Translations under genes and position numbers: made by a program
Part shown: positions 18,952 through 28,075 of the stretch, in pieces
How positions within the stretch are numbered: position 1 is the stretch's first letter
Layout: each line of letters begins with the position of its first letter
DNA from: Comamonas endophytica
GTDB lineage: Bacteria; Pseudomonadota; Gammaproteobacteria; Burkholderiales; Burkholderiaceae_C
Length of the DNA: 64,000 nucleotides
Direction: 5' to 3'
NCBI RefSeq assembly: GCF_023634805.2
Contig: NZ_CP106882.1
Coordinates: forward strand, 434,001-498,000
The notes under the pieces: generated by a model
Seen by the model: the letters and a program-made list of their open reading frames with translations, nothing else
What the model was told of the DNA's origin: nothing
Databases searched by the model: none

Positions 18952-19365
18952 ATGGAAAATGTCGATTCACCGCAGAGCGATCTGCAGCGCCGCAGCAGCC
19001 GCCAGCGCGATGCGGTCCAGCATGTCATCGAGCAGGCGCAGCAGCCGCTGCTGCCGCCGGAGATCCTCACTCTCGCCCAGGCGGCCCTGCCGACGCTGGG
19101 CATTGCCACGGTCTACCGCAACCTGAAGATCCTGCTCGATGCCGGCGAAGTGAAGGCCGTCGAGCTACCCGGCGAGTCAACGCGTTACGAGAGCGCCCAC
19201 CGCGGGCACCACCACCACTTCCACTGCAACAGCTGCCAGCAGGTCTTTGTCATCCCGGGCTGCCCGCCCGATCTGGACCAGTTCGCTCCCAAGGGATACA
19301 AGGTCTCGCGCCACGAGCTCACGCTGTACGGCACCTGCGCCCAATGCATGCGGGGGGCGGGCTGA
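18952..19365 (+). CDS. Fur-family metal-responsive repressor
   Basis: A 137-residue Fur-type regulator. The N-terminal winged helix (RRSSRQRDAVQHVIEQAQQP, LPTLGIATVYRNLKIL) is followed by the metal-binding hinge HRGHHHHFHC, then CNSC and CAQC, the Cys pairs of the structural zinc site. Whether it senses Fe, Zn or peroxide cannot be decided by eye; the short length and strong zinc pairs are also seen in Zur-like members. It lies just upstream of a TonB receptor with a Fur-box-like site, so it may regulate that gene. The ATG at 18952 is chosen over a longer in-frame opening. Confidence 0.85.
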   Translation: MENVDSPQSDLQRRSSRQRDAVQHVIEQAQQPLLPPEILTLAQAALPTLGIATVYRNLKILLDAGEVKAVELPGESTRYESAHRGHHHHFHCNSCQQVFVIPGCPPDLDQFAPKGYKVSRHELTLYGTCAQCMRGAG

Positions 19366-19520
19366 CCGGCGCTTTCCCACCAGCTCACGCCTTCACTGGA
19401 CCAGGCAGCCAGCAGTTGCCAACCAGGCAGTTCATCCGATAGTGCAGATTTGCGCGCTTGCGCGAGAAAGCGCACGCTGCGCCGGTTTCCGACGCAAAGC
19501 CTGGCTACAATCTGATACTG

Positions 19521-19539
19521 ATAAATCAATATCATTATT
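19521..19539 (+). promoter_or_regulatory. Fur-box-like site
   Basis: ATAAATCAATATCATTATT matches about 12 of 19 positions of the Fur consensus GATAATGATAATCATTATC and lies just before the TonB receptor start at 19548. It is the only AT-rich tract in this area. Confidence 0.5.
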
Positions 19540-19547
19540 GGATCGCA

Positions 19548-21686
19548 ATGAACGCTTTATGGATGCGGCAGCAGAAGATGGGTCTCCCGATGGCGGCATT
19601 GGCATTGCTGGCGGCGGACGCCCTGGCCCAGGACGGCAGCGCGCCAGCGCCTGCGCTGGCCACGGTGGAGGTGCGCAGCGCCGCCATTCCCGCCGTCACC
19701 ACCGAGGGCCGGCCGGGCTATGCGGCAACGCATGCGACCGTCGGCGGCAAGGACGCGACGCCCCTGCTGGAAATACCGCAGTCCGTGAGCGTGATCACCC
19801 GCGCCCGCATCGAGGACCAGAACCTGCAGACGGCCGAGGATGCATTGCGCCAGGTGACGGGTGTCACCGTCACCCCCTGGGACGGCGCGACCTCGCAGAT
19901 CCGCTCGCGTGGCTATTTCCTGGAGCCGAGCCTGGATGGCATTCCCGGCTATGGCGGGTTGAATGCGACGCAGCAGTTCGACCTGGCAATGTTCGACCGG
20001 GTCGAGGTGCTGCGTGGCCCCAGCGGACTCTTCCAGGGCTCGGGCCAGCCCGGCGGAAGCGTCAACTTCGTGCGCCGCCAGGGCCTGTCCGAGTTTGCCG
20101 GCGATGCCTCGGTGTCCGTCGGCTCCTGGTCGCAGCGCCAGGCGCAGGCCAGCGTCGGCGGCGCGCTCAATGCGGACAGGACGCTGCGCAGCCGCATCGT
20201 CCTGTCCGGCAGCGACCGCGACTTCCACTACGACCGGGCGCACGGGCGCCGGGCCATGGCCTACGGCGCGCTGGACTATGACCTGAGCCCGGCCACCACG
20301 CTGTCGCTGTACGGCGCCTTCCAGGACGACAAGACCAACCCCTTCTCCGGGCTGCCGGCGTATGCCGACGGACGCTTCATCGACGCGCCGCGCTCCACCA
20401 ATCCCTATCCCGGCTGGGCCGTCATGGACAACACGGCGGCGCTGCTTGCGGCCGAGGCCGAGCACCGCTGGAGCAACGGCTGGAAGCTGCGCGCGCGCTA
20501 CAGCCGCCAGCTGCAGGATTCGGACCTGCGCGACAGCTACCCCACGGCGGGCGTCAATGCCGCCACCGGGCTGGTGCCCTATGCGCGCCGCGGCTGGGAT
20601 TCGCAGACTGCGCGCGATACCGTCGATGTCTACGCCTCGGGGCCGTTTCGCCTGCTGGGCCGCGCGCATGCAGCCACCGTGGGCTGGAACTACGGCAAGG
20701 TGGCCAGCGACACCGACTACGGCCCCAACGATACGGTGCCGGGCATCTCCATCCGCCAGCCCGATGCCGTGCCCGAGCTGCATATCCCGCCCTATGTGCG
20801 CGGCTACAGCGATGAAACGCGCCAGCGCGGCATCTACGGCCAGCTGCGCCTGAGCCTGAGCGATGCGCTGACATTGGTCACCGGCGCGCGCGCCAGCGAT
20901 TTCTCGGTGCGCTCGCGCAGCACCGTGCCGGGCGTCGTCACGCCGGGCTGGACCCAGGGCGCGCGCGAGACCGGCGAGATCAGCCCCTATGCCGCGCTGG
21001 TGGTACAGCTCGCCCCTGGCACCACAGCCTACGGCAGCTACTCCGACATCTTCATGCCGCAGACCGCCAAGGATGCGGCCGGGCGCACGCTGCAGCCGCG
21101 CGTGGGCCGGCAGATCGAGTTGGGCGTGAAGAGGAGCCTGCTGGACGGGCGCCTGCTGGCGTCGGCCGCGGTCTTTCGCACGCGCGACGAGAACCGATCG
21201 ATGCCGGACACGGCCCACCCGGGCTCCTTCGTGCAGGCCGGCAAGGTGCAGGTCCAGGGCTGGGAGGTCGAGCTCAGCGGCAGCCCGCTCGCGCAGCTCG
21301 AGCTGTCGCTGGGCTACGCGCGCCTGGACACGCGGTATCTCGCGCACCAGACGCTGGCCGGCACCGCCTTCACGCTGTTCGAGCCGCGCCACAGCCTCAA
21401 GGGCTATGCGCATTACCGCCTGGGCGGCGGAGCCTGGTCGGTGGGCGGCGGCGTGCAGATCACCAGCGCCGTGATCGGCACCGGCGTGCCCGGCACGCGC
21501 GAGGCCGGCGGCTACGGCATCGCCAGCGTGCAGCTGGGCTATCAGATCAGCCCGCAGACCTCGGTGGCGCTGGCGCTGAACAATGCTTTCGACCGCCACT
21601 ACTACGCCCGGGTCGGCGGCCTGAACTCATACAACACCTATGGCGAGCCGCGCAGTGCAATGCTGACGCTGCGCTCGCAGTTCTAG
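19548..21686 (+). CDS. TonB-dependent siderophore receptor
   Basis: A 712-residue outer-membrane receptor. Signal peptide ends at ADALAQ; the plug carries LLEIPQSVSVITRARIEDQN and VEVLRGPSGLFQGSGQPGG, typical of FpvA/FhuE-like ferri-siderophore receptors. The barrel ends with a terminal Phe (LTLRSQF). The start at 19548 (MNALWMRQQ) sits after the Fur-box-like site; the longer frame from 19458 would cover that site. Expected to import an iron-siderophore complex using TonB energy. It lies downstream of a Fur-family regulator. The siderophore is unknown. Confidence 0.9.
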   Translation: MNALWMRQQKMGLPMAALALLAADALAQDGSAPAPALATVEVRSAAIPAVTTEGRPGYAATHATVGGKDATPLLEIPQSVSVITRARIEDQNLQTAEDALRQVTGVTVTPWDGATSQIRSRGYFLEPSLDGIPGYGGLNATQQFDLAMFDRVEVLRGPSGLFQGSGQPGGSVNFVRRQGLSEFAGDASVSVGSWSQRQAQASVGGALNADRTLRSRIVLSGSDRDFHYDRAHGRRAMAYGALDYDLSPATTLSLYGAFQDDKTNPFSGLPAYADGRFIDAPRSTNPYPGWAVMDNTAALLAAEAEHRWSNGWKLRARYSRQLQDSDLRDSYPTAGVNAATGLVPYARRGWDSQTARDTVDVYASGPFRLLGRAHAATVGWNYGKVASDTDYGPNDTVPGISIRQPDAVPELHIPPYVRGYSDETRQRGIYGQLRLSLSDALTLVTGARASDFSVRSRSTVPGVVTPGWTQGARETGEISPYAALVVQLAPGTTAYGSYSDIFMPQTAKDAAGRTLQPRVGRQIELGVKRSLLDGRLLASAAVFRTRDENRSMPDTAHPGSFVQAGKVQVQGWEVELSGSPLAQLELSLGYARLDTRYLAHQTLAGTAFTLFEPRHSLKGYAHYRLGGGAWSVGGGVQITSAVIGTGVPGTREAGGYGIASVQLGYQISPQTSVALALNNAFDRHYYARVGGLNSYNTYGEPRSAMLTLRSQF

Positions 21687-21797
21687 GCCGCGATACAGCG
21701 ACACGCCTGCCGGGCCAGTCTGATGGCCGAGTGCGGACAGGCGCCTCGCATTGGAAAACGCAATGCACCCCACACAATTATCAAAATAGCGGAATCC

Positions 21798-23018
21798 ATG
21801 ACAACAATCCCCACAGCGGCGACCGCCGGCAATGCGTCGAGCGCAGTGAACATACCAGCAATACCCGCACAGGCCGCCTCCACCCGCCTCGGTGCGATCG
21901 ATTCTCTGCGCGGCCTCGTGATCGTGTTCATGCTGCTCGACCATGTGCGCGAGACCTTCTTCCTGCACCGCCAGGTGCCCGATCCGATGGTGGTGGCCGA
22001 TACCCCGCCCGATCTTTTCTTCAGCCGCCTGCTGGCGCATCTGTGCGCGCCGGTGTTCGTCTTCCTCACGGGCCTGTCGGCCTTTCTCTACGGCAGCCGC
22101 CACGGCAATGCGGGCCGCGCCGCCTCATCGGCCTTCCTGTTCAAGCGCGGGCTCTTCCTGGTGCTGCTGGAGGTCACCGTCGTCAACTTCGCCTGGACCT
22201 TCCAGTTCCCGCCGGCCAAGGTGTTCCTGCAGGTGATCTGGGTGATCGGCCTGTCGATGATCGCGCTGGCCGCGCTGCTGTGGCTGCCGCGCCGCGCGCT
22301 GATCGCTCTGGGTGTGGTGCTGGTGGCCGGCCACAACCTGCTCGACGGGCTGCACTTCCCGGCTGGCCATGCGATGTACGTGCCCTGGGCCGTGTTGCAT
22401 GACCGCGGCTGGATCGAGGTGTCCGAATCGCTGCGGCTGCGCACCTCCTACCCGCTGCTGCCGTGGATCGGCGTGATCGCGCTCGGCTATGCCGCCGGGC
22501 CGTGGTTCGGGCCGGGCGTGAATGCAGCGCAGCGCCAGCCCCGGCTGCTGGGCTGGGGCCTGGGCCTCGTCGCCGGCTTCATCGTGCTGCGCGCCCTGAA
22601 CTTCTACGGCGACAAGCCCTGGGTGAGCGGCGAGACGGGACTGCAGACGCTGATGGGCTTCGTCAACATCACCAAGTATCCGCCTTCGCTCCTGTTTGTC
22701 GCGCTCACCCTGGGCATCGGTCTGTTGGTGCTGCGTGCCTTCGACCGCCATCCCGGCGCGGCCTGGCTGCGGCCGCTGGCCGTGTTCGGCGCGGCGCCGA
22801 TGTTCTTCTACGTGCTGCACCTGTACCTGCTCAAGTTCCTCTACCTCGGCGCCGAGGCGGTCTGGGGCCACAACCACGGCGAGTACTTCGGCTTCGGCGG
22901 CATGGGCGGCGTGTGGCTGTGCACGCTGGTGCTGGCGGTGGCGCTGTACCCGGTAGTCAAGGCGTTCGCGGCCTTCAAGGCGCGGCGCAGGGACCTGGCA
23001 TGGCTCAAGTACCTATGA
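21798..23018 (+). CDS. DUF1624 / HGSNAT-like membrane acyltransferase
   Basis: A 406-residue protein with about ten membrane helices. LGAIDSLRGLVIVFMLLDHV near residue 36 is the diagnostic opening of DUF1624 proteins related to heparan-alpha-glucosaminide N-acetyltransferase, which move acyl groups across a membrane onto sugars. VFVFLTGLSAFLYG is also typical. I start at the ATG at 21798 (MTTIPTAATAG) after a weak GGAA. It is on the same strand as the TonB receptor, 111 bp downstream. Acceptor unknown. Confidence 0.8.
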   Translation: MTTIPTAATAGNASSAVNIPAIPAQAASTRLGAIDSLRGLVIVFMLLDHVRETFFLHRQVPDPMVVADTPPDLFFSRLLAHLCAPVFVFLTGLSAFLYGSRHGNAGRAASSAFLFKRGLFLVLLEVTVVNFAWTFQFPPAKVFLQVIWVIGLSMIALAALLWLPRRALIALGVVLVAGHNLLDGLHFPAGHAMYVPWAVLHDRGWIEVSESLRLRTSYPLLPWIGVIALGYAAGPWFGPGVNAAQRQPRLLGWGLGLVAGFIVLRALNFYGDKPWVSGETGLQTLMGFVNITKYPPSLLFVALTLGIGLLVLRAFDRHPGAAWLRPLAVFGAAPMFFYVLHLYLLKFLYLGAEAVWGHNHGEYFGFGGMGGVWLCTLVLAVALYPVVKAFAAFKARRRDLAWLKYL

Positions 23019-23119
23019 GCCGCACGGTGCCGCTGGCGCTGGCCGCGGCTTTGCACACTGTCTGGTGGACCGCTGCGGCGAGCGGCGCGAAAGCAAGCAG
23101 GCTCTCTCCCATCGCGTGA

Positions 23120-23473
23120 ATCAGCGCAGCATCCAGGCAATGCCGCATGCCCGTGCACAGACCACTGCCCGGCTGGGCATGGCCCGGACTCTTCGTACTG
23201 CCTTGTCCAACTGCGCGCACCTGCCGCAGGCTCGCCTGCCGTCCCATCAGCCCCTATGGGCCGTTGCCTCGGTCACTACGCAACTTTCCGTCTGCGGCCC
23301 TGCCTCATGCTTTGCCCGGCTGGCTTGGCGCCGGCCGTGGTTTCAGCGGCACGGCCCGTTCCAGAGCAAGTTCTGCATTGCCGGCACTGGCGCTTCAGTC
23401 GCCGCGCGTTTCCATGCTGTGCCTGCGTGTCACTTTCGCAAGCAGGTAACGCTGCTGATCCGTTTGTCGCAAG
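23120..23473. other. Intergenic stretch, nothing recognised
   Basis: About 350 bp between the DUF1624 gene and the convergent BLUF gene. No family-like coding or RNA structure seen. Confidence 0.4.
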
Positions 23474-23902
23474 CTATGCAATGTCGAGCATAGGCACCAA
23501 CCTATGCAACTGCGCCAGCGCCTCTTCGCCCGTCACTGCACCCAGCTCGGCCAATGGATCAGCGTCTTCGATCTCCGAATAGCCCATGGACCAGTTGCGG
23601 AATCCGCGCTCGCCGGCGAGGCTGCCATAGTGCTGGAGGGTGAAGTTCACATGCCGCGGATCCTGGGCAATGCGCACCATGAGATCCTGCAGCGGCATCT
23701 GCGGTCCCTCAAGGTATTGCAGGAAATGCTGGCCATCGAAAATCAGGATGCCAGTGAGCCCATGGATTGCGTTGAAGCTACGGGCAGTTTTGATGATGTC
23801 GGAAACACAGCTCACCGGCGCATTGGGCGCCAGGCGGCTGTGATAGATCATGCAGTGAAGGTTGGAGTTCAAGGGCAACCGATCGAAGGCAAGTATGTGC
23901 AC
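23474..23902 (-). CDS. BLUF-domain blue-light sensor protein
   Basis: 142 residues that are almost entirely one BLUF domain. The flavin-site residues are all visible: Tyr20 in HCMIYHSR, Asn44 in ARSFNAIHGLTG, Gln62 in HFLQYLEGP, and Trp104/Met106 in FRNWSMGY. BLUF proteins bind FAD and switch on blue light through hydrogen-bond changes at the Gln. There is no output domain, so it would act by protein interaction. The start is a GTG at 23902 that gives the short lead-in the fold needs; an internal ATG at residue 18 would remove the first strand. It lies 3.2 kb from a B12-type light regulator and two chemoreceptors. Confidence 0.9.
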   Translation of the reverse strand: MHILAFDRLPLNSNLHCMIYHSRLAPNAPVSCVSDIIKTARSFNAIHGLTGILIFDGQHFLQYLEGPQMPLQDLMVRIAQDPRHVNFTLQHYGSLAGERGFRNWSMGYSEIEDADPLAELGAVTGEEALAQLHRLVPMLDIA

Positions 23903-24367
23903 GAGCTCCGAGGAAACCCCGAAGTGCTTGCTGCCTTGGGGATGGGCACATCCCTGGCAGAACCGGTGCGGTACCCCGCAGCAGCATGTTTAGCCCGAAC
24001 CGGCGCAAAGCGTAAAAAGACACCCAGCCGTCGGTAAAGGTTGACCTGGCTGCATTGTAGGGCTTGACCACGGAAAAGAGCAATATTCCCCCGCCTGTGC
24101 TCTGGGGCCGAGGCTCTTCGAGCCCACGGCGAGACACCACTGTCCAACCGTCGCCGTCGTGGCGTCCCCCAGAACTGCCAGCGCCGCTTTCCAGCCTAAG
24201 GTTAGCCAGCATGGAGGCGCTGTGCCCTTGCCATGCGCCGGCCACCATGAGGACTGGCAAGGCCGCAGAGGAAATCAGCGTTGCGCCGTCCGACACGTGC
24301 ACGAACAAGACCGCCGAGCGCCAGGTACTTCACGCGCTCTGGCACCTCCGGACGTCCCGCAGTGTGG
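23903..24367. other. Intergenic stretch upstream of the BLUF gene
   Basis: About 465 bp. On the minus strand there is a weak sigma70-like pair near 24050-24085 (TTGCTC, 18 bp, TACAAT) that could drive the BLUF gene, though this would give a long leader. Nothing else was recognised. Confidence 0.3.
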
Positions 24368-24844
24368 CTATCGTCGGCCTTTCGCGCCCACAGCCAGGGC
24401 CACGACGGCGATACCGCCAGCGATGATGAGCGCGTCCTCGATCAGGCCACTGCGCGTTTGGCCAATGCGCTTCATGGCGCTTTTTCTTGCGTCCAAGGTG
24501 ACATACGCCAGGGGAACAGCTGTCGCAATGGCAGCCACCGCGCCGGCGCGCTCGCGGCCATGGGGCGCCAGGGCGGAGCCGGCGATGCCGGCGCTGGCCA
24601 CCCTGGCCAGGAGGCCCAGGAACACGGTTCTGTCAGGAGCGGTCTTCATCTTGTCGCCAGCCAGTTCCCCGGCCCCCATCAGCAGGGCGCCGAACCTGAA
24701 GACCGGGCGATCGAGCAGTGCGAGCGTTCCCGGCGTGGAACGGCCCAGAAGCCGGGCCGCGGACAAGGCGGCCATCGGTGTCATGGAGCGTGCGCTGGCA
24801 ATTGCGCCGATGAGGGCAGAGTAAAGAAGACCGCTGTTTTTCAT
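24368..24844 (-). CDS. Small membrane protein, DUF4126-like
   Basis: A 158-residue protein with four or five hydrophobic segments (LLYSALIGAIASARSM, TVFLGLLARVASAGIAGSAL, AVAAIATAVPLAYVTLDA, LIEDALIIAGGIAVVALAVG). The layout, Gly/Ala-rich helices and the closing IEDALIIAGG resemble DUF4126 membrane proteins. The start at 24844 has GGAA upstream. No catalytic motif is visible and the function is unknown. It lies between the BLUF gene and a chemoreceptor on the same strand. Confidence 0.6.
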   Translation of the reverse strand: MKNSGLLYSALIGAIASARSMTPMAALSAARLLGRSTPGTLALLDRPVFRFGALLMGAGELAGDKMKTAPDRTVFLGLLARVASAGIAGSALAPHGRERAGAVAAIATAVPLAYVTLDARKSAMKRIGQTRSGLIEDALIIAGGIAVVALAVGAKGRR

Positions 24845-25116
24845 GATTGTTCCATTTGCGAACGGAAGCGCCATCCTCGAATACGCAGTGTGGCTTGTCC
24901 AGGCGGTGACGCGCAACCGGGCGTAGGACTGGATCAGAAGCGCTGCGATGGCGGCTGGCCGATGGCCTTCAGCGGCCCGGGAAAGGCGCTGCTGGAGTTC
25001 AGGGGCGGTTCACGCCCCGCCGGTTGCAGCCCCCAGCGCTCTGCCATCCATCTCCCAGCCGCGCAGCTTGTCGCGCGCATGGCGGCGCTGGTCCAGTTGC
25101 GCCCGGCGTGCGCCAA

Positions 25117-26769
25117 TCACTGCGCGGCTGGCAACAGCGCCGGTATGGGTTCCGTTCGCGCGAAGCGCTGGAACGGCTGGCCACGGTCCGGCGCGCCGGC
25201 GCCGGCATCCGCCAGCTGGAACACCCGCACCGCTGCCGCCAACTGCGCTGCCTGGTGCCGCAAGGCATGGGCCGCAGTGGCACTTTGCTCCACCATGGCC
25301 GCGTTCTGCTGGGTGGCCTGGTCCAGGTGCGCCACGGCCCCCCCCACCTGTGCGATCCCCTGGGTCTGTTCGGCCGTCGCGCTGCTGATCTCGGCAATCA
25401 AGCCTGCCACGCGCTGTGCCTGGGCGACGATATCGGTCATGGTGGCGCCGGCATCATGGACCAGCTGCGTGCCCTGCTCCACCTTGACCACGCTGGTGTC
25501 GATCAGCGCCTTGATTTCCCGTGCGGCATCGGCGCTGCGTTGCGCCAGCGCCCGCACCTCGCTCGCCACGACCGCAAAGCCGCGGCCCTCTTCGCCGGCG
25601 CGCGCGGCCTCCACGGCAGCATTCAGCGCCAGGATATTGGTCTGAAAAGCGATGGAGTCGATGACCCCGATGATGTTGGCGATGCGCTGGCTGCTCGCAC
25701 TGATGTCCTCCATGGTGTGCACGACCTGCGTCACCACCTCGCCGCCCCTTTGTGCGGCATCGCTGGCCGATGCGGCAAGCCGGGCAGCTTGCCGGGCCGT
25801 GTCGGCGTTGTGCTTGACCGATGCGGTCATCTCCTCCATCGAGGCGGAGGCCTGCTGCAAGTTGCTGGCCTGCTCCTCGGTGCGTTGCAGCAACCCGGCG
25901 CTGCCCGCGGCAATCTCATCCGCGCCTTGCGTGACCGCATCCGACGCACGGCGCATGTTGTCCACCACCTTCGCCAGGCTCGCCTGCATCGCTCCCAGGT
26001 ATGACAGCACGCTGTCTGGCTGTGCGCGGGCCACGCCTGCGACGGGGTGCAGGCCGCCTTCGGCGACATGGCGCGCGACATTGGCCAAGGCCTTCGGCTC
26101 CGCGCCCAGCTGGCGCACGATACTGCGCGCCACGCTCCAGGCAACGGCCGCACTCATGATCAGCGCCAGCGTCAAGGCCGTGAACATGACGCGCAGGAAG
26201 CCGCTGGCCTCATCCATGGCGCCTTGGTTGGCGGCCTGGATGTGCTTTTCCTTCAGGTCGATCAGGCGGTTGATCGACGCCAGCCATTGCACGTACTGGG
26301 GTTTGGCTTGGCTCCAGAGAGTGTTCACTGCCCCCGTATCCCCGGCACGCACTTGCGCGATGATGGCGTTGGTCGTCGCCACCGCCTGGCTTTCGGCTTT
26401 CTGGATATCGGCATACAAGGGATGAACCTCGGGGCTCACTGCGGGCAGTGCCAGCAAGGCCTCCAGCGACTTGGCCGATCGGGCATAGAAGGCCGCCAGC
26501 GCCTCGATGGTGGCCATTTCCTGGTCACGCTCGCGTTGCGTCGGGCTCAACACCAGATCGCGCACCGCGATGGAGCGGTCATGGGCCGATCCACGAAAGT
26601 TGATCGCATTGCGCTGCACCTGCGAGTAGATCTCCGAGTTGGCACGCAAGGCGCGATCGATACGGTCCACCTTGACCACAGCCACGCCGGTGACCACCAC
26701 CAGCAAGGCCAAGATCAAGCCAAAGCCCAGGTACAGACGGGCGGCGACAGTCATTCGTGAAAAAAACAT
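25117..26769 (-). CDS. Methyl-accepting chemotaxis protein, four-helix-bundle sensor
   Basis: A 550-residue chemoreceptor. One membrane helix near residues 10-32, a periplasmic four-helix bundle (4HB_MCP type) to about residue 190, a second helix (VMFTALTLALIMSAAVAW), a HAMP-like linker, then the signalling domain with the hairpin tip [20 protein letters not shown] and [18 protein letters not shown]. These receptors control CheA in the chemotaxis array. There is no C-terminal NWETF tether. No che or flagellar genes are in the window. Ligand unknown. It is divergent from the LitR-like regulator and may share its operator region. Confidence 0.92.
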   Translation of the reverse strand: MFFSRMTVAARLYLGFGLILALLVVVTGVAVVKVDRIDRALRANSEIYSQVQRNAINFRGSAHDRSIAVRDLVLSPTQRERDQEMATIEALAAFYARSAKSLEALLALPAVSPEVHPLYADIQKAESQAVATTNAIIAQVRAGDTGAVNTLWSQAKPQYVQWLASINRLIDLKEKHIQAANQGAMDEASGFLRVMFTALTLALIMSAAVAWSVARSIVRQLGAEPKALANVARHVAEGGLHPVAGVARAQPDSVLSYLGAMQASLAKVVDNMRRASDAVTQGADEIAAGSAGLLQRTEEQASNLQQASASMEEMTASVKHNADTARQAARLAASASDAAQRGGEVVTQVVHTMEDISASSQRIANIIGVIDSIAFQTNILALNAAVEAARAGEEGRGFAVVASEVRALAQRSADAAREIKALIDTSVVKVEQGTQLVHDAGATMTDIVAQAQRVAGLIAEISSATAEQTQGIAQVGGAVAHLDQATQQNAAMVEQSATAAHALRHQAAQLAAAVRVFQLADAGAGAPDRGQPFQRFARTEPIPALLPAAQ

Positions 26770-27072
26770 AAGGGTTCCTCAAAGGGCTCTGGCATGCGAT
26801 CGCTGCGGCACCATGCATGCGCGGCCTTCCCGCTCTCGCATCGCATTTTTCATACGCCCAATTGACGCAAGACCCGGGATGCCGAAACCAACCACTGCCA
26901 CCTTCACCGTACGGCCTTGCGTCAAGAGAGCGTTTTTGCAGCGAGAATCCGCGTGCAGGATGGTCTAATGTACTAGACAAAAACATGTTTGTCTTAGACA
27001 ATTTAAAACTTGTCAAGCAGTGATCCCTCACTTTGAAAGTGCTGCAAGCCCGTTGACCCCAACCTTCCATCG
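26770..27072. other. Divergent promoter region between chemoreceptor and LitR-like gene
   Basis: About 300 bp separate the two start codons. The half near 26960-27015 is AT-rich and holds the repeated GACAAA/TTTGTC elements listed separately. A sigma70-like pair TAGACA (26974) and GACAAT (26997), 17 bp apart, overlaps them and could drive the regulator. Confidence 0.45.
26975..27014. promoter_or_regulatory. Two tandem operator-like palindromes of the LitR-like regulator
   Basis: AGACAAA (26975-26981) and TTTGTCT (26988-26994) form perfect 7-bp arms with a 6-bp spacer. Directly after, GACAA (26997-27001) and TTGTC (27010-27014) form a second pair with an 8-bp spacer. MerR-type proteins bind such AT-rich dyads in the promoter. 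Autoregulation is the likely purpose. Confidence 0.6.
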
Positions 27073-28014
27073 ATGACTTCTCTCCTCGCCTCCGGTTCCC
27101 AAGGCAGCCTTTCGATCACGGCGGTCGAGCGTGAAACCGGGCTTTCAAAAGACACATTGCGCGTCTGGGAAAAACGGTATGGCTTTCCTCGGCCCCTGCG
27201 GGACGCAGCCGACGACCGGCTCTACCCGCTTGAGCAGGTGCAGCGTCTCAAGCTCATCCGACGTCTGCTGGACGCGGGCCATCGTCCGGGTAAAGTCGCG
27301 GGCCTCAACGATGACGAACTGCAGACATTGCTGGACAAAATACCATCTTTGTCCAAGACAAATGATCAAATCGAGGGAATCCGGCCCGATCTCATACCGC
27401 TGCTCGATGCGATCGAGGCACATGACGACCAGGGATTGAGATATGCCCTCACCCACGCCCAGATGCGCATGGGACTGGCTCCGTTCGTGACCGAAGTGGT
27501 CGCCCCGCTGACGACGGCCGTGGGTGATGCGTGGGCGCAGGGCAGGTTCGAGATCTTCGAAGAGCACCTGTATACGGAGGTGATCGGCAGCGTGCTGCGG
27601 GGCTGCATTGCCCCTTTGAGCATGTCTCCCCGGCTGCATCCGCCGAAAGTACTGCTCACCACGCTGCCCCAGGAGCTGCATGGCCTGGGTCTTCTGATGG
27701 TGGAGGCACTGCTGCTGCTCGAAGGCTGCCAGTGCGTCAGCCTGGGCACGCAAACGCCGGTCATCGACATCGTGCGCGCCGCGCAGGCGCACCAGGTCGA
27801 CGCAGTGGCTCTGAGCTTCAGCAGCCTGCAAGGCCTGGCCACCGTTCAGACCAGCCTCAGGTCGCTACGCAGCGAGTTGCGTGCCGAAACCGCACTCTGG
27901 GTGGGCGGGTCCTGCCAGGCCCTGCATCAAAGGACCTGGGAGGGCATCACCGCTTTGCAGGCGCTTCAGGATGTACCTGCGCTGGTGGCGCGGTGGCGTG
28001 AGACGCACCGATAG
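27073..28014 (+). CDS. MerR-type regulator with B12-binding domain (LitR/CarH-like photoreceptor)
   Basis: A 313-residue regulator. Residues 14-80 are a MerR winged helix (ITAVERETGLSKDTLRVWEK, RYGFPRP). Residues 105-190 are the helical cap of cobalamin photoreceptors, containing W154-x9-E164-H165, the signature that binds adenosylcobalamin in CarH/LitR. The C-terminal cobalamin-binding Rossmann domain carries ExHxxG at 201-206 with His203 as lower axial ligand candidate. In the dark such proteins form DNA-binding tetramers and light breaks the Co-C bond to release DNA. It is divergent from a chemoreceptor and close to a BLUF gene. Light sensing here is inferred from motif, not shown. Confidence 0.88.
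   Translation: MTSLLASGSQGSLSITAVERETGLSKDTLRVWEKRYGFPRPLRDAADDRLYPLEQVQRLKLIRRLLDAGHRPGKVAGLNDDELQTLLDKIPSLSKTNDQIEGIRPDLIPLLDAIEAHDDQGLRYALTHAQMRMGLAPFVTEVVAPLTTAVGDAWAQGRFEIFEEHLYTEVIGSVLRGCIAPLSMSPRLHPPKVLLTTLPQELHGLGLLMVEALLLLEGCQCVSLGTQTPVIDIVRAAQAHQVDAVALSFSSLQGLATVQTSLRSLRSELRAETALWVGGSCQALHQRTWEGITALQALQDVPALVARWRETHR
27333..27362. promoter_or_regulatory. Operator-like palindromes inside the LitR-like gene
   Basis: GGACAAA (27333-27339) pairs with TTTGTCC (27348-27354), and the same TTTGTC also pairs with GACAAA (27357-27362) across CAA. The half-sites are the same as in the promoter region. They fall in the interdomain linker codons, which are otherwise poorly conserved. Confidence 0.4.
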
Positions 28015-28039
28015 AACGCACTGCGCCGGTCTGCCAGCG

Positions 28040-28075
28040 AAGCGATCGACCAGCGTCCCGGCCAGCCGATCGCTT
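28040..28075. terminator. Inverted repeat between convergent genes
   Basis: AAGCGATCG and CGATCGCTT are perfect 9-bp arms around an 18-bp loop, placed between the LitR-like gene and the end of the second chemoreceptor, overlapping the latter's stop codon. No T-tract follows. Possible bidirectional terminator. Confidence 0.4.

Noticed and set aside
19557..21599. 680-codon minus-strand open frame
   Set aside because: Antisense to the TonB receptor; low-complexity Ala/Arg/His peptide.
23015..23119. 34-codon frame MSRTVPLALAAALHTVWWTA overlapping the DUF1624 stop
   Set aside because: It looks like the start of a signal peptide and has an ATGA overlap, but ends after 34 codons with no family match; could be a truncated gene, not supportable.
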